A DNA stretch of 64,000 nt, from positions 153,268-217,267 of the forward strand of contig JAXJXV010000002.1 of assembly GCA_036307305.1 (NCBI GenBank), in the 5' to 3' direction. This DNA comes from SIG607 sp036307305. Lineage in GTDB: Bacteria > Bacillota > Clostridia > Oscillospirales > Acutalibacteraceae. Numbering within the stretch: the first letter of the stretch is position 1; each line of letters opens with the position of its first letter. This document shows, piece after piece, positions 52,578-60,538 of the stretch. The notes under the pieces were generated by a model. It searched no databases and was not told the DNA's origin. It worked only from the letters and a program-made list of their open reading frames with translations. Made by a program: the position numbers and the translations under genes.

Positions 52578-54635
52578 TTACTGTACGTTTAATAAATAAT
52601 GAGCAAAGCGCGAGAAAGGAAGTGTTATCTTTCCGTTTTCGGCTTTCAGTTCTTCTCCTGTTTCTGCATTAACAACGGTTTTACCGTCAAAGCCTGTAAT
52701 TGTAACCTCACCCTGTTCTCTACCATCCGCATTAGCAATAAAGAGCAACCATTTTCCGTCAGCAGAAAATCCACTGATTTTAATATTATGGTTATCGCTT
52801 ATAAAATACGGATTGTTGAAGTATGGATGCCAAACGGCATTATCCATATCAAAGGCATCAACGATTTTCCAGATACCCGACATAAACTGAAGAGGTCCGC
52901 CGATATCGTTAGGTCTTGGTAATATACCGTGAAGAAGTGAGAACACAAGAGCATCCTCAAAATTCCATATAGGTCTGTTTTCATAAACGATAAACTCGGT
53001 TGGTATACCGAAGTTTCTACCTGCATGGGAAGCCCTTAAGTATCCGTCTGGCATTTCATCAATACCCTCTTTAACAAGATTGTACTGAATATATTCACCC
53101 ATCCATAAAGAATGTGCAAAGCTAAGCACACCGCCGTTCACACAGTCGGAAATATGACAGTTGATTACCTTTCCTCTTGAATCAAAAACCTCATAAAGAC
53201 GCTTGAACATATCTCTTATGGGGAACATTCTATAGGTAACCTGATGAACGCCGTTACTGTCGGTATAACCGCAACCGTGAGCGCCGTTTCCACAGGCTCT
53301 GGTCATTGCCGTACCATCAAGATAAACACCGTCGAAGCCGTATTCGTCCACAAGATTTTCAAGACCGTCAACAAACTTATCTGCAATACTGCTGCAATAG
53401 CAAACGGGATACTCTCTCTGGGCAGGGAATCTGTACCACTGTACGCTGCGACAGGTATCTTCTTCTCTGAGCAATGCATATTCCTCAGCATTATCTACGA
53501 ATGCATCAGCCATTGTTGAAATCTCATATCCAAAATATGGCATAACCTTTATTGAACGCTTATGACATTCGCTTATTATAGTTTTAAGCTGATGCTCGGT
53601 ACGTGTAGTAAGCTTCCAGTAGTTCTGCACATTATTCCATTTTTCGTGAAGAACGAGAGTAGTAACTCCAAGACGCTGCATTCTGTCATAACCGCTTTCG
53701 GTATCGCCCTCAACAACGGGATTTGCAAGGAAATCTATATAATCTCCCTCAATTTTCTTAAAGCAGTCAATATGAAGAAGCTTTTCCTTATATGGATTTG
53801 CAGGGAACGGCTTAACAGGAGAAGCCTGAAAAGCAATTCTATAGCTCATACAGGGATATTTATACTGACCGAATTTGGCGTTACAGGCCTCCCAAGCCTC
53901 AGGCTGACTGTCAAGCAGTCTCATACGAAGCGCCACACCGTCTTTTTCTTCAACGAACTGATAGTATTTATCCTTGCTTTCAGGCTGCCAGTTTTCTGAA
54001 GACTCGCAGTATGTAAACAGACCCTTATCGTCATTACCAACGTATACTATAGAGGCGAACTCAAGGTCCATATTCTTTTCATTAAGATAAGAGCTACTTG
54101 CGAACTTGTCCATATCACCCGTATTACCCTCATCATCGGGATGCACCTTATTAGGAGAAATATGGTAAAGCTTTGCTATTTCCTCTTTAAACGGAATTTC
54201 AATCCAGAAGTAGTCAAGCTGTGTGGGGGTGCTTTCCTTTGACTCAAGACCGAAAAGCTGAGGCACTGTATAGCCCTTAGGCATAAGCTTTACGTCAACG
54301 GTAGCAAGACCGTCAAATTCGATTTTAATACAGGTATTTACAATAAACGCGTCGCTCTGCGCCGTTGTGTAAATAGTAGTGCTTTTATCGTCGCCCTTTG
54401 TCAAAAAGCAATCAATATCACGCCAAACAACAGGATGTCCGTTTTCACCTGCAACTATACGAATAGGACTCGAAAGAAGCTCCTCATCCTGAGATATAAC
54501 AGAAGAAAACAAAAGGCTGTTTTCCACCTTGTAGGTTCTGCCCCAAAGGCTCGTAACCACGCCGCCGTCAATTTCCTCTGCCTTTACAGGAGTCCAAGGA
54601 GACGGCACGCCGTTTTTAAATACTTTATCGGACAT
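52578..54635 (-). CDS. Glycoside hydrolase-like TIM-barrel protein
   Basis: The 685-residue protein has no signal peptide. An N-terminal beta-rich domain (about 1-290) precedes a TIM-barrel-like region (about 320-600) with VTTLVLHEKWN, IKVMPYFGYEIS, YGFDGVYLDGTAM and VINCHISDCVNGGV, and a C-terminal beta domain ends in SRFAHYLLNV. The layout resembles uncharacterised glycosidase families such as DUF6067/DUF6259 and, more distantly, GH123; the Asp in GVYLDGT is a candidate catalytic or substrate-binding residue. The ATG at 54635 has GGAGG 7 nt upstream. The neighbouring AraC pair and GH16 operon suggest intracellular processing of imported glycan. Confidence 0.65.
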   Translation of the reverse strand: MSDKVFKNGVPSPWTPVKAEEIDGGVVTSLWGRTYKVENSLLFSSVISQDEELLSSPIRIVAGENGHPVVWRDIDCFLTKGDDKSTTIYTTAQSDAFIVNTCIKIEFDGLATVDVKLMPKGYTVPQLFGLESKESTPTQLDYFWIEIPFKEEIAKLYHISPNKVHPDDEGNTGDMDKFASSSYLNEKNMDLEFASIVYVGNDDKGLFTYCESSENWQPESKDKYYQFVEEKDGVALRMRLLDSQPEAWEACNAKFGQYKYPCMSYRIAFQASPVKPFPANPYKEKLLHIDCFKKIEGDYIDFLANPVVEGDTESGYDRMQRLGVTTLVLHEKWNNVQNYWKLTTRTEHQLKTIISECHKRSIKVMPYFGYEISTMADAFVDNAEEYALLREEDTCRSVQWYRFPAQREYPVCYCSSIADKFVDGLENLVDEYGFDGVYLDGTAMTRACGNGAHGCGYTDSNGVHQVTYRMFPIRDMFKRLYEVFDSRGKVINCHISDCVNGGVLSFAHSLWMGEYIQYNLVKEGIDEMPDGYLRASHAGRNFGIPTEFIVYENRPIWNFEDALVFSLLHGILPRPNDIGGPLQFMSGIWKIVDAFDMDNAVWHPYFNNPYFISDNHNIKISGFSADGKWLLFIANADGREQGEVTITGFDGKTVVNAETGEELKAENGKITLPFSRFAHYLLNVQ

Positions 54636-54711
54636 AATAATCCTCCTTATATTTTCTAACACTATTTTACACTAAAAAAGTCGGTTTTGTAAAGTGAAAT
54701 TACGAAAACGA

Positions 54712-54759
54712 AAACGGCAACCGCCTTTCACTGCACTCATGAACGGTAGATTGCCGTTT
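54712..54759 (-). terminator. Terminator of the CARF-protease-RyR operon
   Basis: A 9-bp stem (AAACGGCAA / TTGCCGTTT) with an inner CCG/CGG pairing and a long loop, T-rich on the minus-strand exit, lies directly behind the RyR gene. Confidence 0.55.
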
Positions 54760-54762
54760 ATA

Positions 54763-55059
54763 CTATTTTTCGATTTTGTAACCCAGTGACATTATAAGCT
54801 TAATTGTTTCTATAGCTGTTTTACGGTCATATTCCTTTTCGCTTTCGCTAAGCTGTTCATACGGCACAAGACATGGCGTGGTTTTTTTACTGTCGTCACG
54901 TACTTCTCCGTACTTCCAGCCTTCATCAATTCTGCCCTTTGACCAGTTTTCATGGACGTTTTCGGCAATTTTTTCGGTCAGCTCAGTCAGTTCATCGGGA
55001 AGAACAACTTTGCTTAAATCTATGGGATTCGGTTTATACACAAAATCACTCACTTTCAA
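54763..55059 (-). CDS. RyR-domain protein
   Basis: The 98-residue protein is a single RyR (ryanodine receptor repeat) domain: YKPNPIDLSKVVLPDEL at about 8-24, AENVHENWSKGRIDEGW at about 32-48, YGEVRDDSKKTTPCLVPY and YDRKTAIETIKLIMSLGY follow the family order closely. Comparative genomics has proposed that bacterial RyR domains bind nucleotide-derived ligands in conflict systems; this is not proven for this protein. Its TTG start overlaps the protease stop codon (a GTG two codons later is the alternative), so the genes are translationally coupled. Last gene of the CARF-protease operon. Confidence 0.88.
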   Translation of the reverse strand: MKVSDFVYKPNPIDLSKVVLPDELTELTEKIAENVHENWSKGRIDEGWKYGEVRDDSKKTTPCLVPYEQLSESEKEYDRKTAIETIKLIMSLGYKIEK

Positions 55060-58000
55060 CTCTTTTTGCCAATAACATCTTCTATTTCCTTACCTGTAAG
55101 GCGGTTTTTCTCCATAAGCTTATTTACAAGAGCGTCTATCTTATCTCTGTTATCGGAGATTATTCTTACCGTTTCACTCAGTTGTTCTTCAAGTAGCTTA
55201 TTTACAACCTCTTTTGCCTTATCGGTCATAACAGCGTTATTATACACGGCAAGGCCGTAATCCTCAGTCATACCATAGGAACAAACAATGTTTGTTGCTG
55301 TTTCGGTAGCAGAAATAAGGTCGCCGTATGCGCCTGTAGACAGGCCGTTTTCTTCGCCGTAATAAACCATTTCAGCAGCACGTCCGCCAAGAGCAACTTT
55401 AACTCTGCCAAGCAAATCGTTTTTAGTAAAAAGTCCCTTACCCTCATCAACCGTAGGCATCATATATCCGCCGTGATTACCTCTTGCAACGATGGTAAGA
55501 TAAGACGGTGTGTTGCCGTTATACCAGCTAAGCAGCGCGTGACCCGCTTCGTGTCTTGCGACACGCTCAAGCTCGTCACTGTTCCACTTTTTAACCTCGC
55601 CGCTGTTAAAGGTTTCAAAAGCATCCTCGAATACCTTGTCGTCAACAGTTGCGCTACCGCTTCTCACAGCACTGCGCAAAGCAAGTTCAATAACAGAATC
55701 AAGGAGCGCAAGACTCATTCCCGTGGACCTTATAGCAATATTTTCTATAATATCATCGGAAATATTCAGCGCTTTATTTTTTTCTCTTCTGAGCCTTAAA
55801 TATTTTATACGGTCTTCCTTATCGGGAAGGTCAACGTATATAGTTCTGTCAAATCTTCTCAGCAAAGCAGAATCAAGACTTCTCTTACTACCCGGTTGTA
55901 CGTCAAAGTTAGTTGCCGCAAGTACGAAAACGGGCTTTGTGGGGTCGCTTGAAAATCCGTCCATTTCGGTAAGAAAGGCTGTAAGAACTTCTTCCCTAAC
56001 GGCATCATTTTCTGCGCCCGTACGCTCTTTTGCAATCGTTTCTATTTCATCAACGAATAAAACAGACGGCGCATACTGACGGGCTGTTTTGAAAAGATTA
56101 TGCGCGTACTGAGGACTTTCGCCTATATGGCTTTTTAGGAATCGGTTGCCCTCTGTGGCAATATACGTAACACCCGACTCACTTGCCATAGCTTTAGCAA
56201 GCATAGTTTTACCCGTACCAGGAGGACCGTAAAGCAGTACGCCTCTTGGCGCTTTAAGGCCCGTACCCATATATTTAGCAGGATTTTTCAAATACTCAAC
56301 AAAATATTTAAGCTCGGTTTTTGCGTCCTCGGCACCGATAACCTGTTCAAATTTAACCTTAGGCTTTGATACTGCACTTAACACGTTCTTCGTATCCTCT
56401 GCCTTTACGGCGGTCATACTCTTAAGGTCAAACAGCTTTATAGTGGCTGTTTCGCCATCGTCTGACACAGTCTGCAGGGTTTCAAAGGTAATAACCTTAT
56501 TGGACTTTGCAAGGGACTGCATACATTTTTGCTGATAAAGAGCAAGTGCAATTTCCTTTAAGGCACTGACTACACGTACAGGCTTTTTATAAAGACACAA
56601 AACGTCTCTTGCGCCCTGACGGATAAAGGAAATCTCCTCTTCATCAGAAAGCTCCTCATCCTGCCGTTCAATTATATAAACAGGTACGTCATTCTTATTA
56701 TCTCTCATAAAGATAAAGAAATCTCTGCCGTCAGAATCAATATCCTCAACGTTAAGAATGTTTTTGCCGTCCCCTTTGACACCGCATTTTATATCTATGA
56801 GAGCAAAATCAATTTTATTATCCTTTAAAAGCCCGATTGCCGTTTTGGTATCGTCTGCGCCAAACACATCAATGGTATCAAGAATATTTTTATAAAGCTC
56901 AACCGTTTCCTTATCTGAGAATACAAGCATCTTGGATTTCGTTTCGCCCTTAAACAAGGTCTTAACCTCATCCTCTGCCCTATCGAAATCCAAAACTATA
57001 TCAATTTCCTTAAGTTCTTTAATATTATGAACGGTTTTGTCGGAATCGATAAGTCTTAACAATTCATAAAGTTCGTTATTAAAGAAGGTCTCGCTTCGGC
57101 TTCTTATGGTTCTTGCATCCGCAACTGCGCCCTCGGCAAAAAGTAAAGCTGAGTATACGTTTTCCTCCGCCTTGATATTAATATCGGTAACCTTTTTGAT
57201 TTTCTCGCAGTTTCTTTCTATTTCATTTTTAGCAATATTCAAAAGGCTGTGAGCGCTTATATGGTTAAACATAGCAACGTTTCCCGAAGCAAAGCGTGAG
57301 CATATAGCACCTGGGAACAAGGGGTTGCCCGTTTCAGCATTAACGTCCTTTTGAAGCGCGTTAATAATAACCTTTCTTGAAACACCAGACAAGTCATCCA
57401 TTTCCTCATAGAGCTGTTTACCTGCATTGGTGGTCATTATTATGATAACGTTTGAAAAGGACACTTCCGTATCGGTGAAATTATCTCTCAGTCTTCCTGC
57501 ATCAAGCATCTGCAAAAACAGGTGAATTATGCACATATGAGCCTTTTCTATTTCATCGAAAAGAACCACGCATCTTGGATTTTTCTCTACAAATTCAGTT
57601 ACGTTACCCGGTTTACCGTTTTTATAAACCTTATCAGAACCGCAGAATTCAAGATTTGCTTCCTTATCCGAGTATTCACTCATATCAAATCTCTTAAAAG
57701 GAAGTTCAAGATATTTGGCGATGGATTCGGCAAGGAAGGTTTTACCAACCCCCGGAGGTCCTGCGAACAGAAAGGTTGCGCTTGGACGTTTTCTTGTGTC
57801 CCCCGTAATTTCAAGCATACGTGACTGGAAATAACCTGCCGCAAAGGTATTTACCGCATTATCCTGGCCGAACACGTCGGAAAGAAGATTGCCTCTAAGC
57901 TTCTTGGTGTCTGCTACAGCCTTTGCAATAGCATCGGTTGCATTATGAATCAAATCCTCTATATTATCAACAAACGGGAAATCGTCATCAAACAAATTTT

Positions 58001-58598
58001 CAATATCATCATCGAAGGGAGATTCCATATCGTCTTCATCTTCAACTTTAACCTCAGGTTTTCCCTGAGTGTTTTTCTTTTGCTGATGCTCTTCGAATTC
58101 CTGAGCGTTCTGATTAATAATCTCAGAGGCTCTTTTTACAGCCCTTTTGAAATCCTCGTCGGATATAGAAGATGTTTGCTCGTCTTTTAGAGCGCAATGC
58201 TCCATAGCCATTTTTATAGTATCGGTAGGCTCGTCGAAAATAGCAATAAGCAAATCGTCAATACGCATTTTTTTAGTACCGTTAGCGCAAAAGAGCTTTT
58301 CAACGTTTTTGAGTTTGCTGTTTATGTAAAGCTCGTCATAAACCACGTTGCCTTTTCCGTACTGAATATACTCCATCATATAAAATTTAGCTTTATTCAG
58401 GTTATCAAAATATTTATTAAGTATTGTTCTGGCATAAGTCAGCTCGGTAACCAGACCGTCAGTCTTATTTTCAATAACCTTATCTATGGTTGCCGCAATA
58501 ATCATTTCAGCCGTTACAGTGCGATATTTTTTCTGCTGAATTTTATATGCTTTCGCATATATTTCACACAAAAGCACACTTTTCTTCACTTCTGACAT
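55056..58598 (-). CDS. Clp-type AAA+ / receiver / soluble FtsH-type AAA+ metalloprotease fusion
   Basis: The 1180-residue cytosolic protein has five parts. (1) A helical Clp-N-like region, about 1-140, then an acidic linker 165-215. (2) A ClpA/B D2-type AAA+ module with Walker A GPPGVGKT 280-287, FDMSEYSD, and Walker B VVLFDEIEKAH 344-354. (3) A receiver-like domain, about 555-680, with Asp562, Asp602 and Lys672-Pro. (4) An FtsH-type AAA+ module with Walker A GPPGTGKT 791-798, Walker B LFVDEIE 847-853 and Arg914/Arg915. (5) An M41 peptidase with HEAGH 1016-1020 and third zinc ligand Asp1093 (STGAYGDL). FtsH's membrane segments are absent. All ATPase and protease residues are intact. The ATG at 58598 has GGGGG 7 nt upstream and follows the CARF gene by 13 nt. 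Confidence 0.88.
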   Translation of the reverse strand: MSEVKKSVLLCEIYAKAYKIQQKKYRTVTAEMIIAATIDKVIENKTDGLVTELTYARTILNKYFDNLNKAKFYMMEYIQYGKGNVVYDELYINSKLKNVEKLFCANGTKKMRIDDLLIAIFDEPTDTIKMAMEHCALKDEQTSSISDEDFKRAVKRASEIINQNAQEFEEHQQKKNTQGKPEVKVEDEDDMESPFDDDIENLFDDDFPFVDNIEDLIHNATDAIAKAVADTKKLRGNLLSDVFGQDNAVNTFAAGYFQSRMLEITGDTRKRPSATFLFAGPPGVGKTFLAESIAKYLELPFKRFDMSEYSDKEANLEFCGSDKVYKNGKPGNVTEFVEKNPRCVVLFDEIEKAHMCIIHLFLQMLDAGRLRDNFTDTEVSFSNVIIIMTTNAGKQLYEEMDDLSGVSRKVIINALQKDVNAETGNPLFPGAICSRFASGNVAMFNHISAHSLLNIAKNEIERNCEKIKKVTDINIKAEENVYSALLFAEGAVADARTIRSRSETFFNNELYELLRLIDSDKTVHNIKELKEIDIVLDFDRAEDEVKTLFKGETKSKMLVFSDKETVELYKNILDTIDVFGADDTKTAIGLLKDNKIDFALIDIKCGVKGDGKNILNVEDIDSDGRDFFIFMRDNKNDVPVYIIERQDEELSDEEEISFIRQGARDVLCLYKKPVRVVSALKEIALALYQQKCMQSLAKSNKVITFETLQTVSDDGETATIKLFDLKSMTAVKAEDTKNVLSAVSKPKVKFEQVIGAEDAKTELKYFVEYLKNPAKYMGTGLKAPRGVLLYGPPGTGKTMLAKAMASESGVTYIATEGNRFLKSHIGESPQYAHNLFKTARQYAPSVLFVDEIETIAKERTGAENDAVREEVLTAFLTEMDGFSSDPTKPVFVLAATNFDVQPGSKRSLDSALLRRFDRTIYVDLPDKEDRIKYLRLRREKNKALNISDDIIENIAIRSTGMSLALLDSVIELALRSAVRSGSATVDDKVFEDAFETFNSGEVKKWNSDELERVARHEAGHALLSWYNGNTPSYLTIVARGNHGGYMMPTVDEGKGLFTKNDLLGRVKVALGGRAAEMVYYGEENGLSTGAYGDLISATETATNIVCSYGMTEDYGLAVYNNAVMTDKAKEVVNKLLEEQLSETVRIISDNRDKIDALVNKLMEKNRLTGKEIEDVIGKKS

Positions 58599-58611
58599 AT
58601 CATTTCCCCCA

Positions 58612-59868
58612 CTATTTCCATAAGTTGCCCAGCTTTTCAGCCAACTCATTATCCTTTAAATATTTAACGTCGTTAATAAGCTTTATATTCATATCCTGTG
58701 CTCTCTGGATAAAATATTTTCCCGCCTGTGTATTCTTGGGTATGGAAGTAGCTATCAACACTTTTTTAGCATATTTCCCGCCGAAACGAGTTGCTACTGT
58801 ATTAAGCTTATAAAGTTCCTCCGCTTCAACACCGCCGTTTTTACAGGAAACAAACACAGGCACTGCGCCGCGCATCATAATAATATCAATCTCATTTTCA
58901 GTGTCGTAAATATTTTCCCTGCAATCGTCGTGAAAATTTCCGTCCCAATCAATGAGAACGCCGTTAACTATATCGTTATACGTACTTTCGCCCTTGTTCT
59001 TGATACCCAGAGCGGTGACGTAGATTTTCATTTCAAGGGCTTGTCCCGCTTTTGTAAGACATCGCATAATCTGAGGATTTTTAAATCCTATGGTAATCGA
59101 AGCTTCATCTTCGTCAAAACGGGTAAGCAGTCCTTTATTCAAAAGATATTTGATTATGCCTTTAACGCTCACATAAGAGCTGTGATTCTTTTGAAGCTGT
59201 TCCTTGACTTTTGCAATATTAGCTACCGCTGTGAGCCTGTCCTCGCTTTTAATTCCGACTTTATAAACTGCTTCAAAAACCCCTATCTGCACATTCCACA
59301 GCCTTGCATTTCCCTTACAAACGTTCCATATAAGCCCTATATCGTTTATAAAGTCTTTATCAAGTCTCCATTTATAAGTATCATCACTCCATACGTCACC
59401 GTAAAGCACGTCTCCGCCGTAAATAAGTATATTCTCATCAACGCTTAAAACGGGCATTTCGTCGTATACTGTTTTTCCGTCACCGTCACAGTCACATATT
59501 GTATTATTGCTTATATTAAAACGGTGAAACTTAATATCCTTGGTTTTTCGGTTTCTTTCATAAACGATGCCGAAAGCCATTAAAGCTATTTCGTCACCGC
59601 CTGTAACTCCAAAAACGCAGTCATCATAGGTATTTACAATTTCCTGAAGCACACTGACAGCACTGTCAAGGCTATCCTTTTTAATGGTTCTGCTCAAAAA
59701 TTCAATATTCTTTTCACCGCGCGAGTCAAAAAGCTTTTTATATCTGACTATTTTATTATCTATAGCCTTTTTGTCTCTGCCTATATAAATAACCCTGTCA
59801 GGCACGTTTGTAAGACAGGCGCATATATTTTCAATAGAAACGTCATTAAAGAATTCTATATAGGTCAA
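58612..59868 (-). CDS. CARF-domain nuclease, Card1/Can2-like (DUF1887)
   Basis: The 418-residue protein has an N-terminal CARF-like Rossmann domain (about 1-150: TYIEFFNDVS, RVIYIGRDKKA and the ligand-loop pattern GVTGGDEIALMAFG near 87-100), a middle linker and winged-helix-like part, and a C-terminal PD-(D/E)XK nuclease: LEMKIY (Glu near 279), NEIDIIMMRG (Asp328) and VFVSCKNGG (Lys343), followed by GGKYAKKVLIAT. This is the Card1/Can2 architecture, whose members cut DNA or RNA when the CARF domain binds cyclic oligoadenylate. I chose TTG at 59868 because AGGGGTG is correctly spaced; GTG at 59877 would overlap it. No CRISPR or cas gene is in the window. First gene of its operon. Confidence 0.85.
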   Translation of the reverse strand: MTYIEFFNDVSIENICACLTNVPDRVIYIGRDKKAIDNKIVRYKKLFDSRGEKNIEFLSRTIKKDSLDSAVSVLQEIVNTYDDCVFGVTGGDEIALMAFGIVYERNRKTKDIKFHRFNISNNTICDCDGDGKTVYDEMPVLSVDENILIYGGDVLYGDVWSDDTYKWRLDKDFINDIGLIWNVCKGNARLWNVQIGVFEAVYKVGIKSEDRLTAVANIAKVKEQLQKNHSSYVSVKGIIKYLLNKGLLTRFDEDEASITIGFKNPQIMRCLTKAGQALEMKIYVTALGIKNKGESTYNDIVNGVLIDWDGNFHDDCRENIYDTENEIDIIMMRGAVPVFVSCKNGGVEAEELYKLNTVATRFGGKYAKKVLIATSIPKNTQAGKYFIQRAQDMNIKLINDVKYLKDNELAEKLGNLWK

Positions 59869-59905
59869 AACTTCCACCCCTATATCACAGCGCTTTATTG
59901 TTATA

Positions 59906-59934
59906 AATATATCATAATTTCTTATTTTTTACAA
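59906..59934 (-). promoter_or_regulatory. Promoter of the CARF-protease-RyR operon
   Basis: TTGTAA, 17 nt, TATATT on the minus strand, 37 nt before the TTG start codon. No obvious operator palindrome was seen. Confidence 0.6.
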
Positions 59935-59947
59935 CAAAAAAATACAA

Positions 59948-59978
59948 AAACCACCCAAACTTGAAGTTTGGGTGGTTT
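59948..59978 (-). terminator. Terminator of the lipoprotein gene
   Basis: A 13-bp perfect stem (AAACCACCCAAAC / GTTTGGGTGGTTT), 5-nt loop and T-run; it separates the lipoprotein gene from the CARF operon. Confidence 0.9.
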
Positions 59979-59993
59979 CAATTTAAAGCTTCA

Positions 59994-60470
59994 TTACTCA
60001 ATAACGATTGGGTCGAGAATGATTTCTGCTGTACCTCTATCCTGATACTGTTCGCCTGCGCCTTTCTTTACGATAACGCAGTCAAGAAGAGTGCCGCCAA
60101 CAAGCTCAGAGAAAGCGTCGTTTTCTCCGCCGTAACCAACGTGAGTTGCGCCGTAGTATTTAGCCATCTTTTCACCGTCGCCGTCGTAAGCAGCGCCAAC
60201 GCTGAGACCCTTAATGTCTTTGATAGACTTAATCTTTTCTTTCATTGTCTCATTGCCTTTTTTGATGCAAACAACATACTGGTCAGTGCCGTCAAGAACA
60301 AGAGATTCTGCTTCACTGCTATTGTCGAGCTCATCGCCTTCGTCGTCAACACCTGTAACGATAGACGGTTTGCTTGAAGGATTTGATGAATCGTTTCCGT
60401 CTGTACCGCCACAAGCAACAAGTACAAAAATCATACAGAAAGCAAGAAGCAATGCTAAAAGTTTTTTCAT
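59994..60470 (-). CDS. Small lipoprotein with a solute-binding-protein-like lobe
   Basis: The 158-residue exported lipoprotein has a signal peptide with lipobox LVAC (Cys20), a low-complexity Ser/Asn/Asp linker (about 21-60), and an approximately 90-residue domain (VVCIKKGN, SIKDIKGLSVGAAYDGDGEKM, FSELVGGTLLDCVIVKKG) that resembles one lobe of a family-3 solute-binding protein. A full binding protein would need two lobes and about 250 residues, and no transporter genes are adjacent. A ligand sensor or a decayed binding protein are both possible. It has its own promoter and terminator, so it is monocistronic. Confidence 0.7.
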   Translation of the reverse strand: MKKLLALLLAFCMIFVLVACGGTDGNDSSNPSSKPSIVTGVDDEGDELDNSSEAESLVLDGTDQYVVCIKKGNETMKEKIKSIKDIKGLSVGAAYDGDGEKMAKYYGATHVGYGGENDAFSELVGGTLLDCVIVKKGAGEQYQDRGTAEIILDPIVIE

Positions 60471-60501
60471 AGTGTTACACCTCATTAAATTATTTGTGTT
60501 C

Positions 60502-60530
60502 ATTATATAATAAAAATACTTAAAATTCAA
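60502..60530 (-). promoter_or_regulatory. Promoter of the lipoprotein gene
   Basis: TTGAAT, 17 nt, TATAAT on the minus strand, 31 nt ahead of the ATG at 60470, directly behind the malic enzyme stop codon. Confidence 0.75.
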
Positions 60531-60538
60531 GAAAAATT

